From Streptomyces mexicanus (lineage in GTDB: Bacteria; Actinomycetota; Actinomycetes; Streptomycetales; Streptomycetaceae): a stretch of DNA of 38,965 nucleotides. The notes under the pieces are model-generated. The model was given only the letters and a program-made list of their open reading frames with translations. It ran no database searches and was not told the DNA's origin. Where the stretch lies: the NCBI RefSeq assembly GCF_902506575.1, contig NZ_LR732544.1:298152-337116 (forward strand), in the 5' to 3' direction. Both the position numbers and the translations under genes were made by a program. Shown here piece by piece: positions 8,603 to 16,484 of this stretch (its first letter is position 1; each line of letters begins with the position of its first letter).

Positions 8603-8969
8603 CCCGCGCTCGTCTGCGTCCGGAAGGATCGACGACGGCGCGGCCCTCCGCGGGGCGGACGCCTTCCTCCGGAGCCGCTTGCGCATCCCCGCCCCGCGTG
8701 GCCGGAGGATCCGGCGCCCCGCCGGGTCGCGCTGGAGGGAGAACGCGCGTGGCGAAGATGCCGGCGAAGCCCTGGGCCACCTGCCGGTGGGCCTCAGGGC
8801 TTCGCCGGCGCCGCTTGGCCCTTCCATGGGCCGCGCCGGTCCGGGCGGGGGAGCGAGGGCGGACCGGCCGGATCGCCTTCGCCGGCACCGGACCGGCCCC
8901 GGTACGCGGCGAGGTTTCAGGTCGTCCGCGCCACCGGGGGACCCGCGCATGGCAGCTGTTGATGATCCG
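8603..8969. other. Intergenic region between convergent genes
   Basis: No ORF with coding character is visible. The region holds a long inverted repeat at 8760-8809 and other GC-rich partial repeats. Confidence 0.6.
8760..8809. terminator. Bidirectional hairpin between convergent genes
   Basis: GCCGGCGAAGCCCTG (8760-8774) is perfectly complementary to 8795-8809, with a 20-nt loop. It lies between the ends of the NTF2-like gene and the DUF6010 gene. Confidence 0.5.
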
Positions 8970-9482
8970 TCAGTCGCCTGCTGCAGGTATCACGCCGTTC
9001 GGCGTGCGGTCCGAGACGTCCGCCCCGGTGGTCCGGCGTTCGGACGCGACGGCGGGCGTGCGTTCGGGCGTCGTCGGCTGGGCCCGGCCGCGCCTGAACC
9101 TGCGGCGGACGAGGGCATTCGGGGAAGCTCCACCGAGAAAGCACCACAGGGCGATGACCGGATCGCAGATGGCGCATCCCAGGGACGAGTCGTGGAAGAA
9201 CGGCAGGATCGGATGGCCCTTGAGGTGGTGAGCGACGTCCCATGCGGTGTGGAGCAGCCAGCCGATGCCGACGAAGGCCCAGGAATCCAGGGCGCGGTAG
9301 GCGATGTAGGTCATGAGCGCCGTGAACAGGATCTCCCACGGGCCGAATACGCCCCCGCTCAGATAGGCGGCGCCGGCGCCGCCCACCATGAGCGCGTTGA
9401 GGCGGCGGCGGTGCGGTTCTTTGAGCAGGGACATCAGCAGGCAGTAGATGATGCCGACGATCACCGGGGACACGAGGTTCAT
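8970..9482 (-). CDS. DUF6010 family integral membrane protein
   Basis: A 170-residue protein with four to five hydrophobic segments in the first 120 residues: SPVIVGIIYCLLMSLL, ALMVGGAGAAYLSGG, WEILFTALMTYIAYRAL and PVIALWCFLGGAS. The segment FVGIGWLLHTAWDVAHHLKGHPILPFFHDSSLGCAICDPVIALW is typical of DUF6010. The last 45 or so residues are basic and low-complexity, and exceed the family core. The start ATG overlaps the stop of the upstream gene as ATGA (9479-9482), implying translational coupling. Function unknown. Confidence 0.8.
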   Translation of the reverse strand: MNLVSPVIVGIIYCLLMSLLKEPHRRRLNALMVGGAGAAYLSGGVFGPWEILFTALMTYIAYRALDSWAFVGIGWLLHTAWDVAHHLKGHPILPFFHDSSLGCAICDPVIALWCFLGGASPNALVRRRFRRGRAQPTTPERTPAVASERRTTGADVSDRTPNGVIPAAGD

Positions 9483-9781
9483 GAGGGAACGACTCCTTCG
9501 GCCTGGGCGCCGGCCGCATCGCCGCGGTCGAGCCTTCGCAGCGCCAGGAACCCGCCGGCGCCGGGAACGAGGGCCAGGATCTTGGCGGCGGTCGGCGCCT
9601 GCCGGAGGCGCCAGCTCGCGATCACGACGAACAGGTAGGCACAGCCGTGCGTGGGGCCCGTCAAGGACGAGACCGGCTTGAGGTGAACGGTGAACAGGTT
9701 GGCCAGCAGCACGATCAGCGAGATCAGTTCGGCGTGAGCCGCGACGCGCAGATGGCGCGGAGACCGCGGATGCATGGTCAC
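9479..9781 (-). CDS. Small membrane protein, DUF3817-like
   Basis: A 100-residue protein with three hydrophobic segments. RVAAHAELISLIVLLANLFTVH and the GPTHGCAYLFVVIASWRLRQAP region resemble the DUF3817 pattern of a conserved Glu and a PxHG in small actinobacterial membrane proteins. The start is GTG 9779-9781, overlapping the TGA of the upstream gene as GTGA, or the ATG two codons later. Its stop overlaps the start of the DUF6010 gene. The three genes are thus coupled. Function unknown. Confidence 0.75.
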   Translation of the reverse strand: MTMHPRSPRHLRVAAHAELISLIVLLANLFTVHLKPVSSLTGPTHGCAYLFVVIASWRLRQAPTAAKILALVPGAGGFLALRRLDRGDAAGAQAEGVVPS

Positions 9782-10260
9782 ACTCCCGTGGTGGAGCCGG
9801 GGCGGATGATCATCAGTACGGTGACCGTGGCCCAGAGCAGGTTGAAGATGCCGGTGACCATGGCGAGACGGCCCGGCGTCAGGGCGGTCGGGGTCGGCCC
9901 CGGCGACGCGGGGACGCCGCCCGTCCTCTCGGTCAGGGCCCGGTCCTGGGCCGGCAGGATCACCAGTGCCAGGACGCCGGCGGCCGCCGCGGTCAACAGG
10001 ATCGAGGTGATCAGCCAGGCGTCGCCGAGTACACCGAGACTGCTGGCCGTGGCGAAGCCGAAGACGGGGACCGCGACGCCGACACCTGCGTAGACCCTGC
10101 AGATGCGGTGCAGCGTCCGCAGGGTGGTGCGGGCATCGCCGTCGTGGGAGTCGTCGAGGGCGCGGCGCAGCGTCGCGGGAAACATGCTCGCGGCGACGGT
10201 GACCGGGCCGACGGCGATGACGGCGGCCAGCACGTGCAAGGACAGCAGAAGCTTGTTCAC
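9778..10260 (-). CDS. DUF2269-like integral membrane protein
   Basis: A 160-residue membrane protein starting at GTG 10258-10260 (VNKLLLSLHVLAAVIAVGPVTVAAS). Four hydrophobic segments are visible. The N-terminal LHVLAAVIAVGP and the LHRICRVYAGVGVAVPVFG region recall DUF2269. The start overlaps the TGA of a 52-codon ORF upstream (GTGA), and its stop overlaps the next start. The longer open frame up to 10617 is not coding-like and runs antisense into other sequence. Function unknown. Confidence 0.75.
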   Translation of the reverse strand: MNKLLLSLHVLAAVIAVGPVTVAASMFPATLRRALDDSHDGDARTTLRTLHRICRVYAGVGVAVPVFGFATASSLGVLGDAWLITSILLTAAAAGVLALVILPAQDRALTERTGGVPASPGPTPTALTPGRLAMVTGIFNLLWATVTVLMIIRPGSTTGV

Positions 10261-10415
10261 GCCTGGTGCTCCAGGGTGGGCCGGCGCTCGCCGGTGACCT
10301 TCGAGGCCGATGGGCGGCCGGCCTGGGCTCCGTCGTACCGACGGACTTCGGCCCCGGCCCTCAGCCGGTGGACGGGGGTGCAGGTGGACAGGTTGCGGGT
10401 GCCTTCGACAGGCAT
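10257..10415 (-). CDS. Small ORF (52 aa) coupled to the DUF2269-like gene
   Basis: A short ORF starting ATG 10413-10415 with an AGGAAG ribosome site. It encodes MPVEGTRNLSTCTPVHRL through to RRPTLEHQA. Its TGA overlaps the GTG of the membrane-protein gene as GTGA, the same junction type used by the next two genes. The product is basic, without a membrane segment, and I do not recognise it. It may be a real small protein or a leader ORF coupling translation of the membrane genes. Confidence 0.5.
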   Translation of the reverse strand: MPVEGTRNLSTCTPVHRLRAGAEVRRYDGAQAGRPSASKVTGERRPTLEHQA

Positions 10416-10483
10416 GAGGTTCTTCTTCCTGACTGCGCGTTACCTGAAGGGGAAGACCGGCGACGAAGAGCGCGGCCGGGTGT

Positions 10484-11191
10484 TCAGAGAGCGACGGGAG
10501 CCGTTGGAGCCGTTGCCCGGGTGCGTCGGGCGCGCCAGACGGTGCCGCGCCGCTCGTGGGCGAACAGCTCCTCCACGGAGTGGGCGATGTGCGGGCCCAG
10601 CTCGCGCTCCAGCACATGGAGCGCCAGGTCGAGCCCCGAGGTGACGCCCGCGCCGGTGATCAGGTCGCCGTCGTCCACGACCCGGGCACGGACCGCATGG
10701 GCACCGGTGGCGTCCAGCATGTCCAGGCCCAGGTGATGCGTCGTGGCATGACGTCCCTCCAGCAGACCCGCCATGGCCAGGACGAGCGAGCCGCCGCATA
10801 CGGTGGCGACGGTGACGTCCGGGGCGTCCATCGCCTGCCGGAGCAGTGCGGGCAGTTCGGTGGTCAGCGTGCGCTCCAGCAGCACCGGGATCGACTCGTC
10901 CTGCTTCCGTTCGCCGCCGTCCGCCTCTTCCTCCGCGACCTCGCCGGGTTCGTCCACGCGGCCGGAGGCACCGGGCACCAGGACCATGTCCGCCCGCTCA
11001 GGGTCGAGGGAGCCGACGGCGTGCAGGACCAGCCCCCCGGTGCCGCTGACCACCTCGCGGGGCCCCTCCGCGGACACCAGCTCGACGGTGACCGCGCCGT
11101 CCGATGCCATGCCACCGGCGTACAGCACCTCGTAGGGGGCGACGACATCGAGCGCGTCGAAGCCGTCGAACAGGACGACCTGGATGTGCAT
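10484..11191 (-). CDS. DJ-1/PfpI family protein
   Basis: A 235-residue protein of the class I glutamine amidotransferase-like fold. It begins MHIQVVLFDGFDALDVVAPYEVL. The nucleophile elbow is ATVCGGSLVLAMAGLL (Cys132), followed by TTHHLGLDML and GDLITGAGVTSGLDLALHVLERELG. These are hallmarks of the branch related to AraC-fused and isonitrile-hydratase-like proteins. Residues about 79-100 form an acidic insertion. The reaction is not predictable. GAAGGGAAG precedes ATG 11191. It is divergent from a GlxA-type AraC gene, a common pairing. Membrane-protein genes follow on the same strand 68 bp downstream. Confidence 0.88.
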   Translation of the reverse strand: MHIQVVLFDGFDALDVVAPYEVLYAGGMASDGAVTVELVSAEGPREVVSGTGGLVLHAVGSLDPERADMVLVPGASGRVDEPGEVAEEEADGGERKQDESIPVLLERTLTTELPALLRQAMDAPDVTVATVCGGSLVLAMAGLLEGRHATTHHLGLDMLDATGAHAVRARVVDDGDLITGAGVTSGLDLALHVLERELGPHIAHSVEELFAHERRGTVWRARRTRATAPTAPVAL

Positions 11192-11387
11192 GGGGCTTCC
11201 CTTCGGAGGTGATCTCTCTCTGACGCCCTGAAGTCAATCGTCTGCCGAACTGATCGCCCAGTGGCAAAAGTGACAGCCTTCAACGGGAAACCGCCACACG
11301 CTTCTGCGGGGCCGAAAAGGGTGGTGACCTGCGCTCACCGGGACACCGGCCCGGACACGTCGTGCCGTGAGAGGGTAGGTTCTTGCC

Positions 11388-12326
11388 ATGCACACCGTTG
11401 CGGTTCTCGCACTGGACCAGGTGATCCCGTTCGACCTGTCCACCCCGATCGAGGTCTTCTCCCGGACCCGCCTGCCCGACGGGCGGCCCGGCTACCAGGT
11501 CCGGGTGTGCGCCGAGCGCGACGAGATCGACGCCGGAGTCTTCACCCTGCGCGGCCCCTGGGGACTGGAGGGCCTCCAGGACGCGGACACGATCATCGTG
11601 CCGGGCGTCGCCGACCCCACCGCCCCCCTCCCTCCCGCCGTGCGTGACGCGCTGCGATCGGCAGCTGGGGACGGCACGCGGATCGCCTCCATCTGCGTCG
11701 GCACCTTCCCCTTGGCCGCCACCGGGCTCCTCGACGGGCAGCGTGTCACGACCCACTGGCGTGCGGCCGGGCTTCTGGCCGCCGCCCATCCGGCCCTCCA
11801 CGTCGACCCGGACGTCCTCTACGTCGACAACGGCCAGTTCCTCACCTCGGCCGGCGCCGCCGCGGGTATGGATCTGTGCCTGCACATGATCCGCCGTGAC
11901 TACGGCTCGGCCGTAGCCGCCGACGCCGCCCGCCTGTCGGTGATGCCTCTGGAACGGGAGGGCGGCCAGGCGCAGTTCATCGTCCACGACCATGCCCCCA
12001 CACCGCAGGGCTCCGAGCTGGAGGCACTGCTCACCTGGCTGCGGGAGAACCTCGCCCGGGACCTCACTCTGGCCGACATCGCCGAGCGGGCCGGGACCAG
12101 CACCCGTACGCTGATCCGGCGCTTCCGTGACCAGACCGGCACCACCCCGCTCCAATGGCTCCACCGGGCCCGCATCCGCCAGGCGCAGCACCTCCTCGAA
12201 ACCACGGAGCACTCCGTCGAACGCATCGGCAGCCAGGTCGGTTTCGGCTCACCGACCACCTTCCGTGACCGGTTCAAGCGCACCACCGGCGTCAGTCCGC
12301 AGACCTACCGGCGCACGTTCAGCTGA
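11388..12326 (+). CDS. GlxA family AraC-type transcriptional regulator
   Basis: A 312-residue regulator. Residues 1-190 are a DJ-1/GATase1-like ligand domain (VLALDQVIPFDLSTPIEVF; elbow region ASICVGTFPLAATGLLDG with Cys103; ITS-like FLTSAGAAAGMDLCLHMI). Residues about 210-310 carry two AraC HTH motifs (LTLADIAERAGTSTRTLIRRFRDQTG and VERIGSQVGFGSPTTFRDRFKRTTG). Such regulators usually activate neighbouring genes; the divergent DJ-1/PfpI gene and its operon are the obvious target. The effector is unknown. The 196-bp intergenic region should hold its binding sites, but I see no convincing direct repeat. Confidence 0.92.
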   Translation: MHTVAVLALDQVIPFDLSTPIEVFSRTRLPDGRPGYQVRVCAERDEIDAGVFTLRGPWGLEGLQDADTIIVPGVADPTAPLPPAVRDALRSAAGDGTRIASICVGTFPLAATGLLDGQRVTTHWRAAGLLAAAHPALHVDPDVLYVDNGQFLTSAGAAAGMDLCLHMIRRDYGSAVAADAARLSVMPLEREGGQAQFIVHDHAPTPQGSELEALLTWLRENLARDLTLADIAERAGTSTRTLIRRFRDQTGTTPLQWLHRARIRQAQHLLETTEHSVERIGSQVGFGSPTTFRDRFKRTTGVSPQTYRRTFS

Positions 12327-12439
12327 ACCGCCGACCGGAACATCCTCGTTCTCCTCGCCGAGGACTGCGTCGATACCTCACGGCCAGGTCGGGGGCGCAG
12401 GGGCTGCCGGGGCCCAGGTGGCGGTGACGACCGCAGTAC

Positions 12440-12466
12440 GGGCCCCAGCTGGTCGGGCCGGGGCCC
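12440..12466. terminator. Hairpin between convergent genes
   Basis: GGGCCCC (12440-12446) and GGGGCCC (12460-12466) pair around a 13-nt loop, between the ends of the AraC regulator and the SulP transporter. It probably serves both strands. Confidence 0.5.
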
Positions 12467-12487
12467 TGTGGTGTGGGGGCGCTGGGG

Positions 12488-14032
12488 TCAGTGGCTGCCG
12501 GCGAGTTCGCCGGTGAGCTTGCCGTGGAGGTGGGCGCTTGAACCGTTCAGTCCGATGATCTCGACGGTCTTGCCGCGCTGGGCGTATTTCGTCTCGATGG
12601 CGTCCAGGGCGGCGACGGCGGAGGCGTCCCAGACGTGGGTTCCGGCGAGGTCGATGACGACCCTGTCGGGGTCGTCGGCGTAGTCGAACTGGGTGACGAG
12701 GTCGTTGGAGGAAGCGAAGAAGAGCTGACCGGTGACGGTGTAGACGACCTGGGTGCCGTCGGGGTCGGTCACCGAGGTGACATCGGTGAGGTGGGCGACG
12801 CGGCGGGCGAAGACCACCATGGCGCCCAGGGAGCCGACGACGACGCCGATGGACAGGTTTCCGGTGGCGACGACGACGATGACGGTGACGACCATGATGG
12901 TGGTCTCGCCGACCGGCATCCGCTTGAGCGTGGCGGGTTGGACCGAGTGCCAGTCGAAGGTGCCGACGGACACCATGATCATCACCGCGACCAGTGCGGC
13001 CATGGGAATCCGGGAGACGACGGGGCCGAGGACGATGCACAGGATGAGCAGGAAGAACCCGGCGAGGAAGGTCGACAGGCGCGTGCGCGCCCCGCTCTTG
13101 ACGTTGATCATGGTCTGGCCGATCATGCCGCAGCCGCCCATGCCGCCGAAGATGCCGGTGACGATGTTGGCGATGCCCTGACCGACCGCCTCCCGGGTCT
13201 TGTCGGAATCGGTGTCGGTGAGGTCGTCGACCAGTTTCGCGGTCATCATCGACTCCATGATCCCCACGAGGGCCATCGCGAAGGCATAGGGCGTGATGAC
13301 GGTGAGGGTGTGGACGGTGAACGGTACGTCCGGGATGCCGGGCACCGGCAGGGAGGACGGCAGCGTGCCCTTGTCGCCGACGGTCGGCACGGCGATCCCG
13401 GCGGCGACGGGGATCACGGTGAGGATCACGATGGCCACGAGCGGCGCGGGCACTGCCTTGGTCAGCTTCGGGAACAGCAGCATCAGCACCAGTCCGCCCA
13501 CGACGAGCGGGTAGACCGGCCAGGGCACGTCGCGCAGGTTGGGGATCTGGGCGGTGAACAGCAGGATGCCCAGTGCGTTGACGAAGCCGACCATCACGCT
13601 GCGCGGAACGAACCGCATCAGCTTGGCCACGCCCAGCGCACCGAGAACGATCTGGAAGACGCCGGCGAGGATGACGGTGGCGATCAGGTAACCCAGCCCG
13701 TGCTGACGGACGACGGGCGCGACGACCAGCGCTACGGCGCCGGTCGCGGCGGAGATCATCGCGGGCCGGCCGCCGACGAACGCGATCACCATGGCCATGG
13801 TGCAGGCGGCGAACAGCCCCACCTTCGGGTCGACGCCGGCGATGACCGAGAAGGAGATGGCCTCCGGAATCAGGGCGAGACCGACCACCAGGCCCGCCAG
13901 GGACTCGGTACGGAACACGGCCGGGGACAGCCACGTGGGCCGGCCGGGCCCGTACAGCAGCCCGGAGGGCGAGAAACGGGAAGAGGACGCAGAAGAACGC
14001 AAGGATGCAGTGCCTGTCGTATTCGAGCGCAC
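12488..14032 (-). CDS. SulP family inorganic anion transporter with STAS domain
   Basis: A 514-residue membrane transporter. The SulP core has about 10-14 hydrophobic segments (LAGLVVGLALIPEAISFSVIAGVDPKVGLFAACTMAMVIAFVGG, then MVGFVNALGILLFTAQIPNL, FAMALVGIMESMMTAKLVDDLT and GGMGGCGMIGQTMINVKSGARTRLST). A C-terminal STAS domain spans about residues 400-505 (DPDRVVIDLAGTHVWDASAVAALDAIETKY). It moves sulfate, bicarbonate or a related anion, usually with Na+ or H+; the substrate cannot be told. The start is GTG 14030-14032 with a weak ribosome site. It is divergent from a MerR regulator over a palindromic operator, and this pairing recurs in streptomycetes as I recall it. Confidence 0.92.
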   Translation of the reverse strand: MRSNTTGTASLRSSASSSRFSPSGLLYGPGRPTWLSPAVFRTESLAGLVVGLALIPEAISFSVIAGVDPKVGLFAACTMAMVIAFVGGRPAMISAATGAVALVVAPVVRQHGLGYLIATVILAGVFQIVLGALGVAKLMRFVPRSVMVGFVNALGILLFTAQIPNLRDVPWPVYPLVVGGLVLMLLFPKLTKAVPAPLVAIVILTVIPVAAGIAVPTVGDKGTLPSSLPVPGIPDVPFTVHTLTVITPYAFAMALVGIMESMMTAKLVDDLTDTDSDKTREAVGQGIANIVTGIFGGMGGCGMIGQTMINVKSGARTRLSTFLAGFFLLILCIVLGPVVSRIPMAALVAVMIMVSVGTFDWHSVQPATLKRMPVGETTIMVVTVIVVVATGNLSIGVVVGSLGAMVVFARRVAHLTDVTSVTDPDGTQVVYTVTGQLFFASSNDLVTQFDYADDPDRVVIDLAGTHVWDASAVAALDAIETKYAQRGKTVEIIGLNGSSAHLHGKLTGELAGSH

Positions 14033-14324
14033 CCCGGGTACGGCCGCAGGGGCGCGGATCGGGAGGCGGCGGGCGGATGCCGGGCCGCCGATCGGCCGGC
14101 CGGAGGCGAGCCGGAGGTCTTCGGGAACCGGCGGCCGACGGGGCGGGCGCCCTCGCGCGGCCGACCGGTGTCAGGCGCGGCAGATCACGGCGGGAAGACG
14201 GCGGCGACGGGCGTCATCAGCTCGCGCACGGGTCTCCCTGCCACCATCGGATCTTCGCCGGAGGCGCCGTCGGCTCCGACACGGCAACGGCGAGGCAGCG
14301 GCAGGCCGCCTTCACCGCCAGCAA

Positions 14325-14348
14325 CTCTACCCTAACGTTAGAGTAGGG
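14325..14348. promoter_or_regulatory. MerR-type operator palindrome
   Basis: A 24-bp imperfect palindrome (20 of 24 positions symmetric) is centred on the perfect CTAACGTTAG at 14332-14341. It lies in the 370-bp SulP/MerR intergenic region, which holds no other gene. MerR proteins bind such symmetric sites within long promoter spacers. Confidence 0.65.
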
Positions 14349-14402
14349 ATCGGCGGGCGTCCGGACCGGGCCCGCCACGGCGGGAAGGGCAGGAAAACGG
14401 AC

Positions 14403-14828
14403 TTGGACGGCAAGCACATGCAGATCGGCGAGGTCGCCGTGCGAACAGAGCTGTCCCTGCGCACGATCCGGCACTACGAGGAGACCGGCCTGGTCATCCC
14501 CTCCGCCCGCACCCAAGGCGGCTTCCGCCTCTACACCGAGAGCGACGTCGCCCGCCTCATGGTGATCCGCCGTATGAAGCCGCTGGGCTTCACCTTGGAG
14601 CAGATGCGCGACCTGCTCGACGCCACCGACCGCCTCGACGCCGATGACGACCTCGGCGCCGACGAGCGCGAAGCCCTGCTGGAACGCGTCCGCGGCTACG
14701 AGCGCGCCGCCGTCGAACAGGTGGAGAAGCTGCGCGTTCAGCTCTCCCGCGCCGAGGACTTCGCCGCCACCCTGCGCCGACGCCTCGAAACGCCGGAGCC
14801 GCCGTGTACGGGTGCTCAGGCTCTCTGA
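14403..14828 (+). CDS. MerR family transcriptional regulator
   Basis: About 141 residues. The winged HTH starts MQIGEVAVRTELSLRTIRHYEETGLVIPSARTQGGFRLYTESDVARLMVIRRMKPLGFTLEQMRDLL, a standard MerR domain. A coiled-coil dimerisation helix follows (EALLERVRGYERAAVEQVEKLRVQLSRAEDFAATLRRRL). No cysteine cluster for metal or redox sensing is seen; the only Cys is near the C-terminus. I prefer TTG 14403 because AGGAAA at 14391-14396 is correctly placed for it. ATG 14418 would give 136 residues but sits over 20 nt from that site. It probably controls the divergent SulP gene. Confidence 0.85.
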   Translation: MDGKHMQIGEVAVRTELSLRTIRHYEETGLVIPSARTQGGFRLYTESDVARLMVIRRMKPLGFTLEQMRDLLDATDRLDADDDLGADEREALLERVRGYERAAVEQVEKLRVQLSRAEDFAATLRRRLETPEPPCTGAQAL

Positions 14829-15519
14829 CACCCGAGCGGGAGCCCGAGACCGGGGTCCGGCTGCCTGCACACGCCGCCCACACCGTCGGGCAGACCACGC
14901 CATGACCCTCCAAACTCACAAGAGCAGTGACCGCAAGCCCCACTCCCGCACCGTGCCGCGTCTGCTCCTGCGCCGCGCGGCCCTGAGCCTGGCCGGCGCT
15001 ACCGGGCCTGCCCTCCTTGCTCTGCTCAACTGGTGGGTCCACACCCACTGATGAACCGCCGGCTGCCGGGCCCTTGTGTCGAGCCGGGGCCCAACGCCGC
15101 TTCCCGCTTGCAGTGCCGAGAGGGCCGCGCGGCGACTGGAATCCACGGGGTGTCCTTCGTGCGTGGCAGCTTGCGCGGATATGCGGGTGTTGCCGCGCTT
15201 GTCTTCCCCGAAGGATCGGGCGGCCGCGGCCACCCAGGACAAAGTCCGGACGCACGGTGAGCTGTCCTGCGTCCGATTGCGACATCGCAACCGGGCACGA
15301 CACGGGCCTCTCTGGACCGGCGATCGGGCTGACGGCACAGCACTTCCAGGCATCTCTGGGGCACCCCGCAGGGGCAGTGACATGGGACTGCCCGGGTTTC
15401 TCGCGCGTGTGGCACATGGGCACCCCGGGCGTCCGGCCGCCGTCCCGGGCGGGCGTCGCGCGTCCGCCGCCCGCTTGCCGGGCGATGACCGGATTTCCCC
15501 TGAGGCGTGGGGCGGTCCA
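14829..15519. other. Long region without a clear gene
   Basis: Apart from one doubtful 49-codon ORF (14902-15051), nothing in either strand has recognisable homology. Open frames here on both strands have low-complexity, Arg/Pro-rich translations. The right edge merges into the promoter of the thaumatin operon. Confidence 0.5.
14902..15051 (+). CDS. Possible small membrane protein (49 aa)
   Basis: ATG 14902 opens a 49-residue frame beginning MTLQTHKSSDRKPHSRTVPR and ending in a hydrophobic stretch (LSLAGATGPALLALLNWWV) before HTH. The arrangement of basic N-terminus and single membrane helix is plausible for a small membrane protein. However, the ribosome site is weak and I do not recognise a family. 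Confidence 0.3.
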   Translation: MTLQTHKSSDRKPHSRTVPRLLLRRAALSLAGATGPALLALLNWWVHTH

Positions 15520-15548
15520 TTGACATCCGAGAGCGCTCTCGCTGTCAT
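15520..15548 (+). promoter_or_regulatory. Promoter with embedded LacI-type palindrome
   Basis: TTGACA (15520-15525) and TGTCAT (15543-15548) are spaced 17 bp apart, a good -35/-10 pair. The perfect palindrome GAGAGCGCTCTC (15529-15540) fills the spacer. Its core GAGCGCTC is that of the CebR/CelR box. A repressor bound here would block polymerase directly. It lies 120 bp before the thaumatin gene. Confidence 0.6.
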
Positions 15549-15668
15549 GTGCTCGTCGGATTTCGGGCGGCCGGAAACGCGGCGTTCGACAACGATGTCC
15601 GCAGCCTCTGGTGCCGTGACCGCCCGCCGGCCAACCCCCCACGTTCACACGCCTTCCACGGAGGAGTC

Positions 15669-16469
15669 GTGCGCAGATTCCTGACCACTCTCGCGACGGC
15701 TGCCGCCGCAGTTCTGGTCGCGGCGGCAGCCCACACGGGCGCGCCGGCCCACGCCGACGAGGACACGGCCCGGGCACCCGAACGTGTCGTACCGGCCGCG
15801 GCCGTGGCAATCGACCACACGGTCACGTTCGTCAACCACACCGGCCGGACGGTGTGGGTGGGCAGTACCGTCAACAATGACGGCTCCAAGCCCCTGACCG
15901 GGCTGCCGGTGCTGCAGCCGGGGCAGTCCGCCACCCTCACGATCCCGGAGACGGCCGCGCCCGGCCACTGGCGCGGCAAGTTCTTCGCCCGCATGGGCTG
16001 TTCCGGCACATCCGGCAGCACCTTCCACTGCGCTCTGGGTGACTGCGGGAAGTACGCCGATCACTGCGAGACCAGTGAACAGCCCGTCAGCCTCGCGGAG
16101 TTCAACTTCGACAGCGTCGACAGCCTGGCCCCCTGGTACGACGTGAGCTACGTCAACGCCTTCTCGGTGCCCATCACGATCACGCCGGTCGACGCCCGCC
16201 CCGGCGGCGGTGGTTGCGCCACCATGGGGTGCGCGGACAACCTGCTGCCGTACTGCCCTGCCGAGGACCTGAGCCGGTGGTCCGACGGCACGCCGATGCT
16301 CTGCACGAACCCCAACCGGGACGCCAAGACCTCGTACAGCGACATGATCGCCACGCACTGCCCGAAGGCGTACGGCTGGTCGCGCGCGGACCAGGAGCCC
16401 GGCAACCAGGTGATGCAGCAGTGCAGCTCCTGCTCCGGCTTCACCGTCGAGTTCCACGCCGGCGCGTGA
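15669..16469 (+). CDS. Secreted thaumatin-family protein
   Basis: A 266-residue exported protein. A signal peptide covers about residues 1-29 (VRRFLTTLATAAAAVLVAAAAHTGAPAHA). The mature part opens with a thaumatin-like strand (HTVTFVNHTGRTVWVGSTVN). It contains GHWRGKFFARMGCSG, FHCALGDCGKYADHC and PVSLAEFNFDSVDSLAPWYDVSYVNAFSVPITITP, and ends with Cys-rich YCPAEDLSRW and CPKAYGWSRAD. Many cysteines fit disulfide bonding. Plant members bind or hydrolyse beta-1,3-glucan and inhibit fungi; a similar role is inferred here. GTG 15669 has GGAGG upstream. It is first in an operon with a GH128 glucanase and an RlpA-like protein. Confidence 0.9.
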   Translation: MRRFLTTLATAAAAVLVAAAAHTGAPAHADEDTARAPERVVPAAAVAIDHTVTFVNHTGRTVWVGSTVNNDGSKPLTGLPVLQPGQSATLTIPETAAPGHWRGKFFARMGCSGTSGSTFHCALGDCGKYADHCETSEQPVSLAEFNFDSVDSLAPWYDVSYVNAFSVPITITPVDARPGGGGCATMGCADNLLPYCPAEDLSRWSDGTPMLCTNPNRDAKTSYSDMIATHCPKAYGWSRADQEPGNQVMQQCSSCSGFTVEFHAGA

Positions 16470-16484
16470 GGCGGGAGGAAGGCG

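Noticed and set aside
12635..14335. Open frame of 566 codons on the plus strand, antisense to the SulP gene
   Set aside because: The translation is Gly/Asp/His-rich low complexity, the usual antisense shadow of a high-GC membrane protein gene. The SulP frame has clear domains.
15061..15520. Overlapping open frames on both strands in the region before the thaumatin operon
   Set aside because: Neither strand gives recognisable motifs, and composition is Arg/Pro-rich as in non-coding high-GC DNA.
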